From: Macromonas bipunctata
GTDB taxonomy: Bacteria > Pseudomonadota > Gammaproteobacteria > Burkholderiales > Burkholderiaceae_C
NCBI RefSeq assembly: GCF_002837135.1
Contig: NZ_NWBQ01000031.1
Location: 1-49,957 of the forward strand
Direction of reading: 5' to 3'
Length of the DNA stretch: 49,957 bases
Below, in pieces: positions 18,679-27,353 of this stretch. The stretch's first letter is position 1, and every line of letters starts with the position of its first letter. The notes under the pieces were generated by a model. That model was given only the letters and a program-made list of their open reading frames with translations. It ran no database searches and was not told where the DNA came from. The position numbers and the translations under genes are program-made.

Positions 18679-19314
18679 ATGACCGCCATTGAAATCGGCC
18701 TGGCCTTGCCCGCCTTGATGCTGGCGCTGATGCTGCGCCCGTGGCGCATGTTTGCCGGGCCGGGGGCCACGCTGCTCAGCCCCACGGCGGCGGCGCTGGC
18801 GCTGCTGCCCTGGCTGTGGCTGCTGCCCCACCAGTTGCCACAGGGGCTGCAGTTGCAGTTTTCCGGGGCCAGTTTGTTGGTGCTGATGCTGGGTTGGCCC
18901 TTGGCGGTGTTAGTGCTGGCGCTGGTGGCCGTGGCGGTGTGGGCCATCGGCCCATCCGACGCGGTGGCGGTGCTGTCGCAATGGGTGTGGATTGGGCTGG
19001 TGCCCGCCACGCTGGCGCTGTTGTTGGGCGCGGCCATGCGGCGCTGGTTGCCGCCACACCTGTTCATCTACACCCTGGGCCGGGGTTTTTTGGGGACGGC
19101 GCTGGTGGTGTTTGGCTCGGGCGTGCTGTACGAGAACCTGCACGACCTGCTGGGCGGTGTCACCTTGCACGATGCGCTGGTGGCGCGCTGGCTTATGGCC
19201 TGGGGCGATGCGTTTTTGACCGGCATCATCACCGCCGTGTTTGTGGCCTTTGCCCCGCAGTGGCTGGCCACGTGGTCGGATGCGCGCTATTTGGTCAAGC
19301 CGCCTGCAAAATGA
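18679..19314 (+). CDS. CbiM-like/energy-coupling-factor-type membrane protein
   Basis: 211 aa with about six transmembrane helices. The C-terminal part (HLFIYTLGRGFLGTALVVFGSGVLYE and LTGIITAVFVAFAPQWLATWSD) resembles the PF01891 (CbiM) permease family. No ECF ATPase or CbiQ partner is present in the window. Its stop codon overlaps the next ATG (ATGA), indicating translational coupling. Confidence 0.75.
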   Translation: MTAIEIGLALPALMLALMLRPWRMFAGPGATLLSPTAAALALLPWLWLLPHQLPQGLQLQFSGASLLVLMLGWPLAVLVLALVAVAVWAIGPSDAVAVLSQWVWIGLVPATLALLLGAAMRRWLPPHLFIYTLGRGFLGTALVVFGSGVLYENLHDLLGGVTLHDALVARWLMAWGDAFLTGIITAVFVAFAPQWLATWSDARYLVKPPAK

Positions 19315-19487
19315 ACATGTTGCCAGATACGCCCAATCCACCCGAAGCCACTGCGCCACCGCAGGAGTCGTTGCCAGACTTTGTACGCCGTTCCCCATTG
19401 TGGGGAGCCGACGATGTGTTGCTGGAGCGCGATGCCAGCACTTGGCGCGAGGTGCCGAGCCTGTGGAGCGAGGATGCCTCCGACTAA
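19311..19487 (+). CDS. Small acidic protein of unknown function, coupled to CbiM-like gene
   Basis: 58 aa, MNMLPDTPNPPEATAPP... ending SLWSEDASD. The start codon overlaps the stop of the preceding membrane-protein gene. A Pro-rich N-terminus leads to a compact segment, FVRRSPLWGADDVLLERD, with strongly acidic flanks. No family was recognised. The ATGA overlap and uninterrupted frame support it being real. Confidence 0.6.
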   Translation: MNMLPDTPNPPEATAPPQESLPDFVRRSPLWGADDVLLERDASTWREVPSLWSEDASD

Positions 19488-19515
19488 AAAAACCGGCGCA
19501 GGTTCCCTTGCAAAG

Positions 19516-19531
19516 TGGGGTAAGAGTGGCA
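19516..19531 (+). promoter_or_regulatory. Weak sigma-54-like -24/-12 element upstream of pilA
   Basis: TGGGGTAAGAGTGGCA has GG at 19517-19518 and GC at 19529-19530 with the required 10-bp spacing, and TGG...T.GCA matches. The middle of the -24 box (CAC) does not match. Pilin genes in gammaproteobacteria are often driven by sigma-54 with PilR; that is the reason for looking here. Tentative. Confidence 0.3.
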
Positions 19532-19592
19532 GAATGGCACCATCAACCCGCGCACTGTGCGCCGGGCATTTTCAACTCTAGGAGTTTGTTCC

Positions 19593-19976
19593 ATGAACAC
19601 ATTCAAGCAAAAAGCCCAGCGCGGCTTCACCCTGATCGAACTGATGATCGTGGTGGCGATTATTGGTATTTTGGCGGCGGTGGCGTTGCCGGCTTATCAG
19701 AATTACGTAAAAAAATCGGCAGATAACGCCTGTTTAGCTGAAGCTTCATCTTTTGTCAAATCGTATGCTTCATGGCATACAGCTCAGATGGCTGATGCGG
19801 ATAAGCCTGCATTGACAACAGGAGCAGGCAAATCTTGCACTGCGAGTACAGTTGGAACGCCGCCTGCTCAAACTGCTGCATTGACTGGGACATTTACCGC
19901 CGGTACCTCGCGTGGGTCAACTACGACTGCTGTTTCCTGCAATTGGGCAACGGCATCCTGTTCTATTCCTAGCTAA
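19593..19976 (+). CDS. pilA: Type IV major pilin PilA
   Basis: 127-aa prepilin. A short positive leader ([11 protein letters not shown]) is followed by the class IVa start [28 protein letters not shown], with PilD cleavage expected after Gly11 and N-methylation of Phe. A cysteine pair near the C-terminus (SCNWATASC) suits the disulfide loop. The protein ends CSIPS with a C-terminal Ser. A good AGGAG (19580-19584) precedes the ATG. Base composition falls sharply after about 19730 compared with the flanking genes. PilB/PilC at 1084-3998 would assemble it; a convergent ligase-like gene lies 149 bp downstream. Confidence 0.95.
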   Translation: MNTFKQKAQRGFTLIELMIVVAIIGILAAVALPAYQNYVKKSADNACLAEASSFVKSYASWHTAQMADADKPALTTGAGKSCTASTVGTPPAQTAALTGTFTAGTSRGSTTTAVSCNWATASCSIPS

Positions 19977-20103
19977 TAAATATTGCGATATTCTTAGTGG
20001 TATGCCATCTGGTTTGTTTGACATTTTTAATCAAATTTGGTTAGAGTTTTTGGTGTTAACATGAATTTTTTGGTGGTGTATTTGCTTTGAAATTGTTGTT
20101 TGT

Positions 20104-20131
20104 AAATAAGGCCTCGATTGAGGCCTTATTT
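20104..20131. terminator. Bidirectional terminator between pilA and ligase gene
   Basis: A perfect 12-bp stem, AAATAAGGCCTC, loop GATT, GAGGCCTTATTT, flanked by A/T on both sides. It serves pilA (+) and the convergent ligase (-). The TAA stop codon of the ligase gene (20126-20128) lies inside the stem. Confidence 0.85.
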
Positions 20132-21502
20132 AATGCCTGATGTCATCCAATATCTAGGATATCCTCCTGAAAAGTTGGTTGTGCTTATTTGGGTTGAATT
20201 TTTATCTGTTGCGTATAATATAAAAATATAAAATATAAAATATAAAATATAAAATATTTTTAATTTTATATTTTTCGTTTCGTAATAAATAAAACTATAA
20301 AAATTTGAGGCAATGTTCTTGCCAATGAATATCGATAATAATATTTGAGAATAAGGCGTCACAAGAACACCATCAACCATAGATTGAATAAGTCCACCAA
20401 ATAATCCAAAAATTAATCCAAATTTAATAAAAAATTTATTACTTTCTTTGTATTGATATATTTCTTGAAAACTTTGATATATAAAATAAAATAAAATAAT
20501 AATTAGAGTTATTGCTGCCAAAATCCCCCATTCAGCTGCGACTTGTAAAAATGCTTGGTGTGGATGAGCTGCAACCTTGTTGGGTATGTCTGCAAAGCCC
20601 ATCGGCCCAATGCCTAACCAAGGGTTCTGTCGTATGGCGTCCAGCGCCAAGCCCCAAATGACCTCTCGACTACTGAGTCCTGTCAGGCTTTCAACACTGG
20701 TTCTTAGTCCTTTGGCCCCTCCAGGCAAAAACTCCATCAGGGCTGGGGCCAACAGTAGCCCTCCCATTACGCAAGCCACCATCCAAAGCGCAATCCGCCG
20801 TAAGTTCGGCCCCCCAAACGCAAACACTACAGAAGTGATTGCCCATGCTGCCAAGGTGCCCCGCGTGCCTGCAATCACCACCATGCAAACGCCACTCAGC
20901 ACCACCCAGGTGTCCAGCGCGCGCAAGGAGTTGGAGTAACGGGTTGGTTCGCCCCATGTTGCCACCAGCAAAACCGGCAAGGCCATTGTAAAAAATTGGC
21001 CCTGAAACCGGACATTGGAAAACCCATCAATCAGCATCCAGGGGTGAAAGTACAAGTCTGGATGCGACAAGGCGGCCAAGTAGGTCAGCCAAAACTGTAG
21101 CACCAGCCCGTAGCACGTCAACCGCAACGCCAGCAGAAAGCAAAACCGGGTTTCGGTTGGCCAGCGCGAGTGCAGTGTGGCGATAAAGGTTGTCAGTCCT
21201 ATGGAGCACACCAGCAAGCCTACCTCGGTGAATCCTGCCACTTTGTTGGCCGACAGCGCCGAAGACAGCATCCCCAGTGCAATCACCGCAGCCCATGCCC
21301 AGCCCCACTTGCCGAAAAAGATATAAGGCCCTCGGTACAACAAGAAAAATACCCCAACCAGAAAAAATATGAATATCTGCCCTATTCTGTGCTGGTCGTA
21401 CCACGATATTTCATAAAAACGCACCAGCGGCAACAGTGCCGTCAACCCCAGCACTGCCACCAGCATGCCGAGCGACAGGTTTTTTTCATTAAAAAAGTTC
21501 AT
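20126..21502 (-). CDS. O-antigen-ligase/TfpO-like membrane glycosyltransferase
   Basis: 458 aa from ATG 21502 (MNFFNEKNLSLGMLVAVLG); an upstream GTG at 21544 is possible. About 11-12 transmembrane helices. The central Wzy_C-type region includes AGTRGTLAAWAIT, SREVIWGLALDAIRQNPWLGIGPMGF and HPHQAFLQVAAEWG, the periplasmic loop typical of O-antigen ligases and pilin O-oligosaccharyltransferases. It faces pilA, whose product ends in Ser, so pilin glycosylation is the most likely role; lipopolysaccharide ligation is the alternative. The 3' quarter is very AT-rich and encodes a Lys/Phe/Ile/Tyr-rich tail containing five ATATTTT repeats. Confidence 0.8.
   Translation of the reverse strand: MNFFNEKNLSLGMLVAVLGLTALLPLVRFYEISWYDQHRIGQIFIFFLVGVFFLLYRGPYIFFGKWGWAWAAVIALGMLSSALSANKVAGFTEVGLLVCSIGLTTFIATLHSRWPTETRFCFLLALRLTCYGLVLQFWLTYLAALSHPDLYFHPWMLIDGFSNVRFQGQFFTMALPVLLVATWGEPTRYSNSLRALDTWVVLSGVCMVVIAGTRGTLAAWAITSVVFAFGGPNLRRIALWMVACVMGGLLLAPALMEFLPGGAKGLRTSVESLTGLSSREVIWGLALDAIRQNPWLGIGPMGFADIPNKVAAHPHQAFLQVAAEWGILAAITLIIILFYFIYQSFQEIYQYKESNKFFIKFGLIFGLFGGLIQSMVDGVLVTPYSQILLSIFIGKNIASNFYSFIYYETKNIKLKIFYILYFIFYIFILYATDKNSTQISTTNFSGGYPRYWMTSGIK
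20223..20257. repeat. Five perfect AAAATAT heptamers within the ligase gene
   Basis: AAAATAT is repeated five times without error (35 bp). On the coding strand it is ATATTTT x5, translated as an Ile/Phe/Tyr/Leu helix near the C-terminus. Seven is not a multiple of three, so a change in copy number would shift the frame of the last 30-odd codons. Confidence 0.95.
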
Positions 21503-21534
21503 CACGCACGGCTTTTTTTCAAGCACCCAAGTTC

Positions 21535-22827
21535 TCACCCCCACACCGCACTCCCCACCGTGGCCACGGCCCCAGCCAGCAGGCTCAAGCCCACCCCCAG
21601 CACCACTTTCTGGCCGATGACGCGGCCCCCAGTCGTCCAGGCGATGCCCGCTTTTACCAGCGTGTTGGTCAGCGCGGCCACGCCCATGGCGGTGGCAGTG
21701 ATGATGCCGGGTAGGGCGGTTTCAGCCGGTTGGCGCGCCAGCGAAATCACGATGGCATCCACATCGGCCACGCCCGATAAGGCGGCCAGCGCAAACACGC
21801 CCCGGTTGCCCAGCCATTCTTGCGCAGCGGGCACCAACACGCCCATCAGCGCCAAAAACAGGCCAAAGCCCAGCGCCGTGCCCAAGTCGAATGAGGCGTT
21901 ATCCCCGGTTGGCGGGGCGGTGGTGCTTGTGGCGGTGTTGTTGGCGGCGGTTTGTCGCCAGCCGTTCAGGCCCAGCAGCACCAGCACCAGCCCCGGCACC
22001 AGCAGCGTGGTCGCCAGGTGTTGCAGCAAGCTGGGCTGCATCAGGCCAATCACGGCCACCATGCGAAAGAACATGATGCCGCAGGCGCTCAGCGTGCCCG
22101 CAGCGGCGGCGTTGGCCAGTGCAGGCTCTTGCTTAGCGTAACGCGACAGGGCCAAGGTGGTGGCGGTGGACGATGCCAGCCCGCCCAGCAATCCGGTCCA
22201 CAGCAGGCCGCGTTGCGCGCCGGTCAGGCGCATAGCCCAGTGCCCGGTGAGCGACAGGGCGGCAATCAGAATCACCGCCCACCACAGTTCATAGGGGTTG
22301 AGGGCGTTGTAAGGGCCGTACCCTTGGTTGGGCAGGTTGGGCAGAATCACCACCGACAGCACCAGCAGTTGCAGTGCTGAACTCAATTCTCGTTCCGCAA
22401 TCAGGCGCAGCCAGCCATGCAGGGTGGGCTTGAGCTGCAGCAGGATGGTGGCCAGCACCGCCACCGCAAACGCCAACGCGTAAGCCCCGGTGGCGGCGTA
22501 GGCCCCCAGCACCAGCGTCAGCAGCATGGCCATGGCGCTGGTGGCGCTGAGGTTGTTTTGGTCGTCGGCGCTTTGCCAGTAGGCGGCAGCGGCCAGCAGT
22601 CCCACCGCCAGCAGCCCCGCCACCAGCGGCCACGCGCCGTACTTGGGCAGCAGTGTGCCCAGCACGCCCCCCAGCAGGCCCGTCAGGGCAAAGGTGCGCA
22701 AGCCCGCCACACGCGCACCGCTGGGCAGGTCGCGCGTTTGCCAGCCGCGTTCCAGTCCAATCAACAGGCCAATCACCAGCGAGGCCCCCAGCCCCAGCGC
22801 ATCGGGTGGAATTCCGAGTGTGTTCAT
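21535..22827 (-). CDS. MgtC/SapB-family membrane protein with DUF4010
   Basis: 430 aa from ATG 22827 (MNTLGIPPDALGLGASLVIGLLIGLERGWQ); further upstream starts overlap the divergent gene and are unlikely. The N-terminal MgtC/SapB segment (LIGLERGW...GLRTFALTGLLGGVLG) is followed by a DUF4010 multi-helix region (GLLGGLASSTATTLALSRYAKQEPALA and LAALSGVADVDAIVISLARQ). About 12 helices. The function of this fused family is unclear; MgtC itself modulates phosphate/ATP balance in enterobacteria. It overlaps neither neighbour. Confidence 0.85.
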   Translation of the reverse strand: MNTLGIPPDALGLGASLVIGLLIGLERGWQTRDLPSGARVAGLRTFALTGLLGGVLGTLLPKYGAWPLVAGLLAVGLLAAAAYWQSADDQNNLSATSAMAMLLTLVLGAYAATGAYALAFAVAVLATILLQLKPTLHGWLRLIAERELSSALQLLVLSVVILPNLPNQGYGPYNALNPYELWWAVILIAALSLTGHWAMRLTGAQRGLLWTGLLGGLASSTATTLALSRYAKQEPALANAAAAGTLSACGIMFFRMVAVIGLMQPSLLQHLATTLLVPGLVLVLLGLNGWRQTAANNTATSTTAPPTGDNASFDLGTALGFGLFLALMGVLVPAAQEWLGNRGVFALAALSGVADVDAIVISLARQPAETALPGIITATAMGVAALTNTLVKAGIAWTTGGRVIGQKVVLGVGLSLLAGAVATVGSAVWG

Positions 22828-22867
22828 GGCCCGCATATTACGCCGCACTTGCCCGACAATCGCCCCC

Positions 22868-24205
22868 ATGCACCCCAAAGTTTTGCTGGACACCTGCGCC
22901 GACCTGATTGCGCAAACCCTGACCTTTCAACACCCCGCCGATGCCACTGTGGCCCGGTTTTTCCGGGAACACCGCCAGCTCGGGCCGCGTGAGCGGCACA
23001 CGCTGTCCGACACGGTGTACGCCGTGCTGCGCGAGAAGCCGCGCCTGCAATGGTGGGCCAAGCGCGCCCCTGCGCCCGCCGATGCCAGCGCCGCGCCCAA
23101 ACCGCCCAAGGGCACCAAACCCAGCCCGCGCCCACCGCACAGCGCGCGTTGCTTGGCGTTGTTGGTGTGGCGCGATCAACAGCCCGACCTGCTGCCCGCC
23201 GTGGCCACCGAAGCCGAATTGACTTGGCTCGCCACCTGCACCGCTGCCACGTGGCAAGCCCCCGACGCACCGCCCGATGTGCGCCACCTGTTGCCGTATT
23301 GGCTGGCCCAACCCTTGCAAGCCCAGTTGGGCGATGGTTTTGCCGCCTTGGCCGTTGCCGTGAACGAACCGGCACCGCTGGACGTGCGCATCAACCCGCT
23401 CAAGGTCAAGCGCCCGGCGGTGCTGCAGCAACTGCAGCAGGCGGGGCTGGAGGCGCAGGCCACGCCGTACTCGCCGTGGGGCGTGCGCCTGCACGGCAAG
23501 CCGTCGCTGGCACGCCTGCCGTTGTTCACCGAGGGCGCGATCGAGGTGCAGGACGAGGGCTCGCAGCTGCTGGCCCTGCTGCTGGACGCCAAGCGCAACG
23601 AGCTGGTGGTGGACTTTTGCGCCGGTGCAGGGGGCAAGACGTTGGCCATCGGCGCGGCCATGCGCAACACCGGGCGGCTGTACGCCATCGACACCTCGGC
23701 GCACCGGCTGGAAGGCCTGCAGCCGCGCCTGCAGCGCGCCGGTCTGGGCAACGTCCACACGCTGGTGATTGCGCACGAGCGCGATGAACGCCTCGACCGC
23801 ATGCACGCCAAGGCCGACCGCGTGCTGGTGGACGCGCCGTGTTCGGGCCTGGGCACGCTGCGCCGCAGCCCGGACGTGAAGTGGCGCCAGAGCCCGCAGC
23901 AGGTGGCGGAGCTGGCCGACTTGCAAGGGCGCATCCTGGCCAGTGCGGCGCGGCTGGTCAAGCCCGGCGGGCGCCTGGTGTACGCCACCTGCAGCCTGCT
24001 GGAGCAGGAAAACGAGGCCGTGGCACAGGCCTTTTCCTTGGCGCACCGCGACTTTGAGGCTGTGCCGGTGCCGGAGCTGTTGCAGCAGGCCGGCCTTGAG
24101 CCCGAAACCGCTGCCAGCCTGTGCCAGGGCGATCATTTGCGCCTGTGGCCGCACCTGCACGGCACCGACGGCTTTTTTGCCGCCGTGTGGCGCCGCAAGT
24201 TTTGA
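22868..24205 (+). CDS. RsmB/NOP-family RNA (cytosine-5) methyltransferase
   Basis: 445 aa from ATG 22868 (MHPKVLLDTCADLI). A C-terminal Rossmann methyltransferase carries SAM motif DFCAGAGGKTLAIGA, DAPCSGLGTLRRSPD with the release/catalytic Cys, and YATCSLLEQENE with the nucleophile Cys. The N-terminal helical part is RsmB-like. Such enzymes make m5C in rRNA (C967 for RsmB); E. coli-type RsmB has an added NusB-like domain and is usually paired with fmt, so the exact target here is uncertain. The gene starts 41 bp from the divergent MgtC-like gene. Confidence 0.85.
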   Translation: MHPKVLLDTCADLIAQTLTFQHPADATVARFFREHRQLGPRERHTLSDTVYAVLREKPRLQWWAKRAPAPADASAAPKPPKGTKPSPRPPHSARCLALLVWRDQQPDLLPAVATEAELTWLATCTAATWQAPDAPPDVRHLLPYWLAQPLQAQLGDGFAALAVAVNEPAPLDVRINPLKVKRPAVLQQLQQAGLEAQATPYSPWGVRLHGKPSLARLPLFTEGAIEVQDEGSQLLALLLDAKRNELVVDFCAGAGGKTLAIGAAMRNTGRLYAIDTSAHRLEGLQPRLQRAGLGNVHTLVIAHERDERLDRMHAKADRVLVDAPCSGLGTLRRSPDVKWRQSPQQVAELADLQGRILASAARLVKPGGRLVYATCSLLEQENEAVAQAFSLAHRDFEAVPVPELLQQAGLEPETAASLCQGDHLRLWPHLHGTDGFFAAVWRRKF

Positions 24206-24264
24206 CGCAGCGCAAAACAGTGCAAAACCCCGCCCCATTTCCGACAAGGGGTAGGGTCAAGCCA

Positions 24265-24314
24265 TTGCCCGCAGTGGCCCGGATGCCTAGAATGAACCGC
24301 TTGTTTGAACGGTT
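24265..24314 (+). promoter_or_regulatory. Desaturase promoter with overlapping palindrome
   Basis: A -35 TTGCCC (24265-24270), a 17-bp spacer and a -10 TAGAAT (24288-24293) form a plausible sigma-70 promoter. Directly after the -10, at 24295-24314, AACCG...CGGTT flanks CTTGTTTGAA, covering the expected transcription start. The position suits an operator. A TetR-type fatty-acid regulator such as DesT or FabR is a candidate by analogy only. Confidence 0.55.
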
Positions 24315-24331
24315 TTGTTAAAGGTTAGTAC

Positions 24332-25543
24332 ATGTCTGGACTGGAATCGGGCTTTGGCCTGATGGTGGATTTTGTGGCCCATGGCCTGAGTGGCCTGGTG
24401 TGGTGGCAGGTGTTGCTGGTGGCGCTGGTGCTCACGCACATCACCATTGTGAGTGTGACGCTGTACCTGCACCGCTGTCAGGCGCACCGCGCGCTGGAGC
24501 TGCACCCGCTGGTGTCGCATTTCTTCCGCTTCTGGCTGTGGTTGACCACTGGCATGGTGACCAAGGAGTGGGCCGCCATCCACCGCAAGCACCACGCCAA
24601 GTGCGAGCAGGAGGGCGACCCGCACAGCCCGCAGATCTTTGGCATCAAGAAAGTGTTCTGGGAGGGCGCCGAGCTCTACCGCGCCGAGGCCAACAACGCC
24701 GACACCGTGCAGCGTTTTGGCCACGGCACGCCCAACGACTGGGTGGAGCACAACGTCTACACCCGCCATTCGCGCTGGGGCATCGTCATCATGCTGGCGC
24801 TGGACGTGGCGCTGTTTGGTGGCCTGGGCCTGGCGGTGTGGGCGATGCAGATGGCGTGGATCCCGATCTGGGCCGCTGGGGTGGTCAATGGCATCGGCCA
24901 CTACTGGGGCTACCGCAACTTCGAGGCCGCCGACGCCAGTACCAATCTGGTTCCTTGGGGCATCATCATTGGTGGCGAGGAATTGCACAACAACCACCAC
25001 ACTTACCCCACATCGGCCAAATTTTCGGTCAAGCCGTATGAGTTTGACATTGGCTGGCTCTACATCAGCGTGCTGGCCAAGTTGGGCCTGGCCCGCGCCA
25101 AAAAGACCCCGCCCAAACTGGCGTTTGGTGCCGTGCAGCCGGTGGCGGACGAAAAAACCCTCGAAGCCATCATCACCAACCGTTATGAGGTGATGGCACG
25201 TTACGCCCGCCAAATGCGTGTGACCGTGCAAGCCGAGCTGGATGCGCTGCAGGCCAAAAGCGCCGATGTATCGCGCCTGGAGGCTGTGCGCCGCTGGCTG
25301 CACCGCGACGACGACAAGGTGCCCGCCAAGTACAAGGCCAAGGTGGAGCAGGTGCGTGCCCAGCACCCGGCGCTGGCCCAGATGCACGCCATGCGCGAGG
25401 AGCTGCGCCAGTTGTGGTCCAACACCACCCTGACGCGCGAGCAACTGGCCAGGAACCTGCAGGCCTGGTGCCGCCGCGCCGAAGAAAGCGGTATTGCCGC
25501 CTTGCGCGACTACGCTGTGCAGTTGCGAGCGGTGCGGGCGTAA
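24332..25543 (+). CDS. Acyl-CoA/acyl-lipid delta-9 fatty acid desaturase
   Basis: 403 aa. Histidine boxes of the membrane desaturase family: HRCQAH (47-52), HRKHH (about 85-89) and HNNHHTYP (about 219-226). N-terminal helix pair at about 26-45, further helices around 150-195. The C-terminal 130 residues after the core are polar, helical and charged (VARYARQMRVTVQAELDALQAK), longer than the simplest stearoyl-CoA desaturases but usual in proteobacterial DesC-like proteins. It introduces a double bond into saturated acyl chains using O2 and di-iron. It has its own promoter and a downstream terminator. Confidence 0.92.
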   Translation: MSGLESGFGLMVDFVAHGLSGLVWWQVLLVALVLTHITIVSVTLYLHRCQAHRALELHPLVSHFFRFWLWLTTGMVTKEWAAIHRKHHAKCEQEGDPHSPQIFGIKKVFWEGAELYRAEANNADTVQRFGHGTPNDWVEHNVYTRHSRWGIVIMLALDVALFGGLGLAVWAMQMAWIPIWAAGVVNGIGHYWGYRNFEAADASTNLVPWGIIIGGEELHNNHHTYPTSAKFSVKPYEFDIGWLYISVLAKLGLARAKKTPPKLAFGAVQPVADEKTLEAIITNRYEVMARYARQMRVTVQAELDALQAKSADVSRLEAVRRWLHRDDDKVPAKYKAKVEQVRAQHPALAQMHAMREELRQLWSNTTLTREQLARNLQAWCRRAEESGIAALRDYAVQLRAVRA

Positions 25544-25594
25544 ATATACCTGCGCCTGTATTGCTTAGCGTATTCTTGCTAATATATCGCTGTG

Positions 25595-25625
25595 GCCGCG
25601 CCCGGTCTGGGCGCGGCTTTTTTTC
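25595..25625 (+). terminator. Rho-independent terminator after desaturase gene
   Basis: Perfect stem GCCGCGCCC (25595-25603), loop GGTCT, GGGCGCGGC (25609-25617), then seven T. It separates the desaturase from the chemoreceptor gene. Confidence 0.93.
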
Positions 25626-25681
25626 TGGTGCAAGGTCGCGCTTGTTGTTTGTGGTGGTCAAGTAAAAAAAGGAATTTGGGT

Positions 25682-27244
25682 ATGCATTGGTTCAATAACC
25701 TCAAAATCGGCGCAAAGCTGATCGTCGGTTTTTTGGTGGTAGCTGCGATTGGCGCTGTGATTGGTGTCTTGGGGTTGGTTAACCTGTCCCGTATCAACGA
25801 CATGGCCGACACCATGTACGAAAAAGAGGTGTTGGGTTTGCGTTATGCGTCTCAGGCCCAAGCCGAGATGATGGTGGCCGGGCGCACCTTGCGCGGTGCC
25901 ATCTTGGCATCTGATATCGAATCTCGCAACCGTTTCATCGACAACGCCCTGCAGCGGGTGCAAAACGCCCAACAACGCCTGCAAAAAGCCGAATCCACCA
26001 TTTACAGCCCAGAAGGCAAGGCGTTGTTCCAGCAGGCCACGCAGGCGGTGCAAGCGTATGAGCAGAACCTGAAGACGGCGATTGGAATCATCCGCAGTGA
26101 GCCGTTGCAGCCGATGCGGGAATCTACCGCGTACGTGGTCGGCCCGATGCGCGACAGCGCCTCCCGAATGGAGGAGTTCCTGGACAAGCTGGCCAGCCTG
26201 AAGGAAAGCAATGCCAGCCAGTTCAAAGACCTGAGCACGCAGGTGTATGAACAAGCCCGCTGGATGTTGGTGTTGGCGGTGCTGGTGGGCGCAGGTGCCG
26301 GTGGTGTGATTGGTGTGCTGTTGACCCGCCACCTGACCCGCCAGTTGGGAGGTGAGCCCACCGATGTAGCCCATCTGGCGGTGCAGATTGCCGCCGGCGA
26401 CCTGACGGGCCGCATCGACGCCAGCCAGGCCCAGCCCGGCAGCGTGGTGTACGCCATGCGCGACATGCAGGCCGCGCTGGTGCAGCTGGTGGGCAGCGTG
26501 CGCAAGGCCAGCGACCACATTGCCACTGGTGCGCACCAGATTGCCACCGGCAACGCCGACCTGTCGCAGCGCACCGAAGAGCAGGCCAGCAACTTGCAGC
26601 AGACTTCGGCCTCGATGGAGGAGCTCACCAGCACCGTGCAGCAGAACACCGAGACCGCGCAGCAGGCCACGCAACTGGTACTGACCGCCACCGACGCCGC
26701 CACGCAGGGCGGGCAGGTCGTCAACCAGGTGGTTCACACCATGGCCGAGATCACCGAGTCGTCGCGCAAGATTGGCGACATCATTGGCGTGATCGACGGC
26801 ATTGCGTTCCAGACCAACATCCTGGCGCTCAACGCGGCGGTGGAAGCGGCACGCGCGGGCGAGCAAGGCCGGGGCTTTGCCGTGGTGGCGGGCGAGGTGC
26901 GCACGCTGGCCCAGCGCAGCGCCGAAGCGGCCAAGGAGATCAAGGCCCTGATCGAGAACAGTGTCAGCAAGGTGCAGGTGGGCAACGAGCTGGTGGTGCA
27001 GGCCGGTGTGACGATCGACGGCGTGGTGGAGCAGGTCAAGCGCGTAGCCGATCTGATGGCCGAGATCAACGCGTCCTCGCGCGAGCAGGCCAGCGGCATC
27101 GGCCAGATTGGCAACGCGGTGGCGCAGCTTGATACCGTGACGCAGCAGAACGCTGCGCTGGTGGAGGAGGCCTCGGCCGCCGCCGACAGCCTCAACCAGC
27201 AGGCCCAGACGCTGGTGCAGCAGGTGGGGGCGTTCCGCGTCTGA
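25682..27244 (+). CDS. Methyl-accepting chemotaxis protein
   Basis: 520 aa from ATG 25682, preceded by AGGAA. TM1 at about 13-33, a periplasmic four-helix-bundle-type ligand domain, TM2 at about 195-217, a HAMP domain, then a coiled-coil signalling domain with the conserved hairpin tip [40 protein letters not shown] near residue 368. It has a Tar/Tsr-like layout but ends at FRV with no NWETF-type CheR-binding pentapeptide. The ligand is unknown. No che genes are nearby, so this is an orphan receptor. Confidence 0.95.
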   Translation: MHWFNNLKIGAKLIVGFLVVAAIGAVIGVLGLVNLSRINDMADTMYEKEVLGLRYASQAQAEMMVAGRTLRGAILASDIESRNRFIDNALQRVQNAQQRLQKAESTIYSPEGKALFQQATQAVQAYEQNLKTAIGIIRSEPLQPMRESTAYVVGPMRDSASRMEEFLDKLASLKESNASQFKDLSTQVYEQARWMLVLAVLVGAGAGGVIGVLLTRHLTRQLGGEPTDVAHLAVQIAAGDLTGRIDASQAQPGSVVYAMRDMQAALVQLVGSVRKASDHIATGAHQIATGNADLSQRTEEQASNLQQTSASMEELTSTVQQNTETAQQATQLVLTATDAATQGGQVVNQVVHTMAEITESSRKIGDIIGVIDGIAFQTNILALNAAVEAARAGEQGRGFAVVAGEVRTLAQRSAEAAKEIKALIENSVSKVQVGNELVVQAGVTIDGVVEQVKRVADLMAEINASSREQASGIGQIGNAVAQLDTVTQQNAALVEEASAAADSLNQQAQTLVQQVGAFRV

Positions 27245-27293
27245 CCGCTGTTTGGCCCCGCCTTGCAGCAGGGCCAGCCCGGGAGCAGGCATG

Positions 27294-27333
27294 AAAAAAC
27301 CGCCAGCCCGGCAATGGGTGTGGCGGTTTTTTT
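27294..27333. terminator. Bidirectional terminator between MCP and rpmG
   Basis: AAAAAACCGCC (27294-27304) pairs with GGCGGTTTTTTT (27322-27333) around a 17-nt loop. A and T runs on either side let it serve both convergent genes. Confidence 0.85.
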
Positions 27334-27353
27334 GAACTTGGAAGCAGGCTGAA

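Noticed and set aside
19428-19470. Antitoxin-like tail (SPLWGADDVLLERD) in the 58-aa protein
   Set aside because: Resembles the C-terminal tail of some VapB antitoxins only loosely, with no DNA-binding domain and no toxin gene beside it.
8967-20131. Shared GGCCTC/GAGGCC stem in the nrdB and pilA terminators as a possible dispersed repeat
   Set aside because: The common part is only six bases of stem and both copies are simple terminators; flanks differ.
25565-25582. TTAGC-N8-GCTAA before the chemoreceptor gene as a CIRCE-like site
   Set aside because: Arms are only 5 bp and the remaining CIRCE bases (ACTC/GAGT) are missing.
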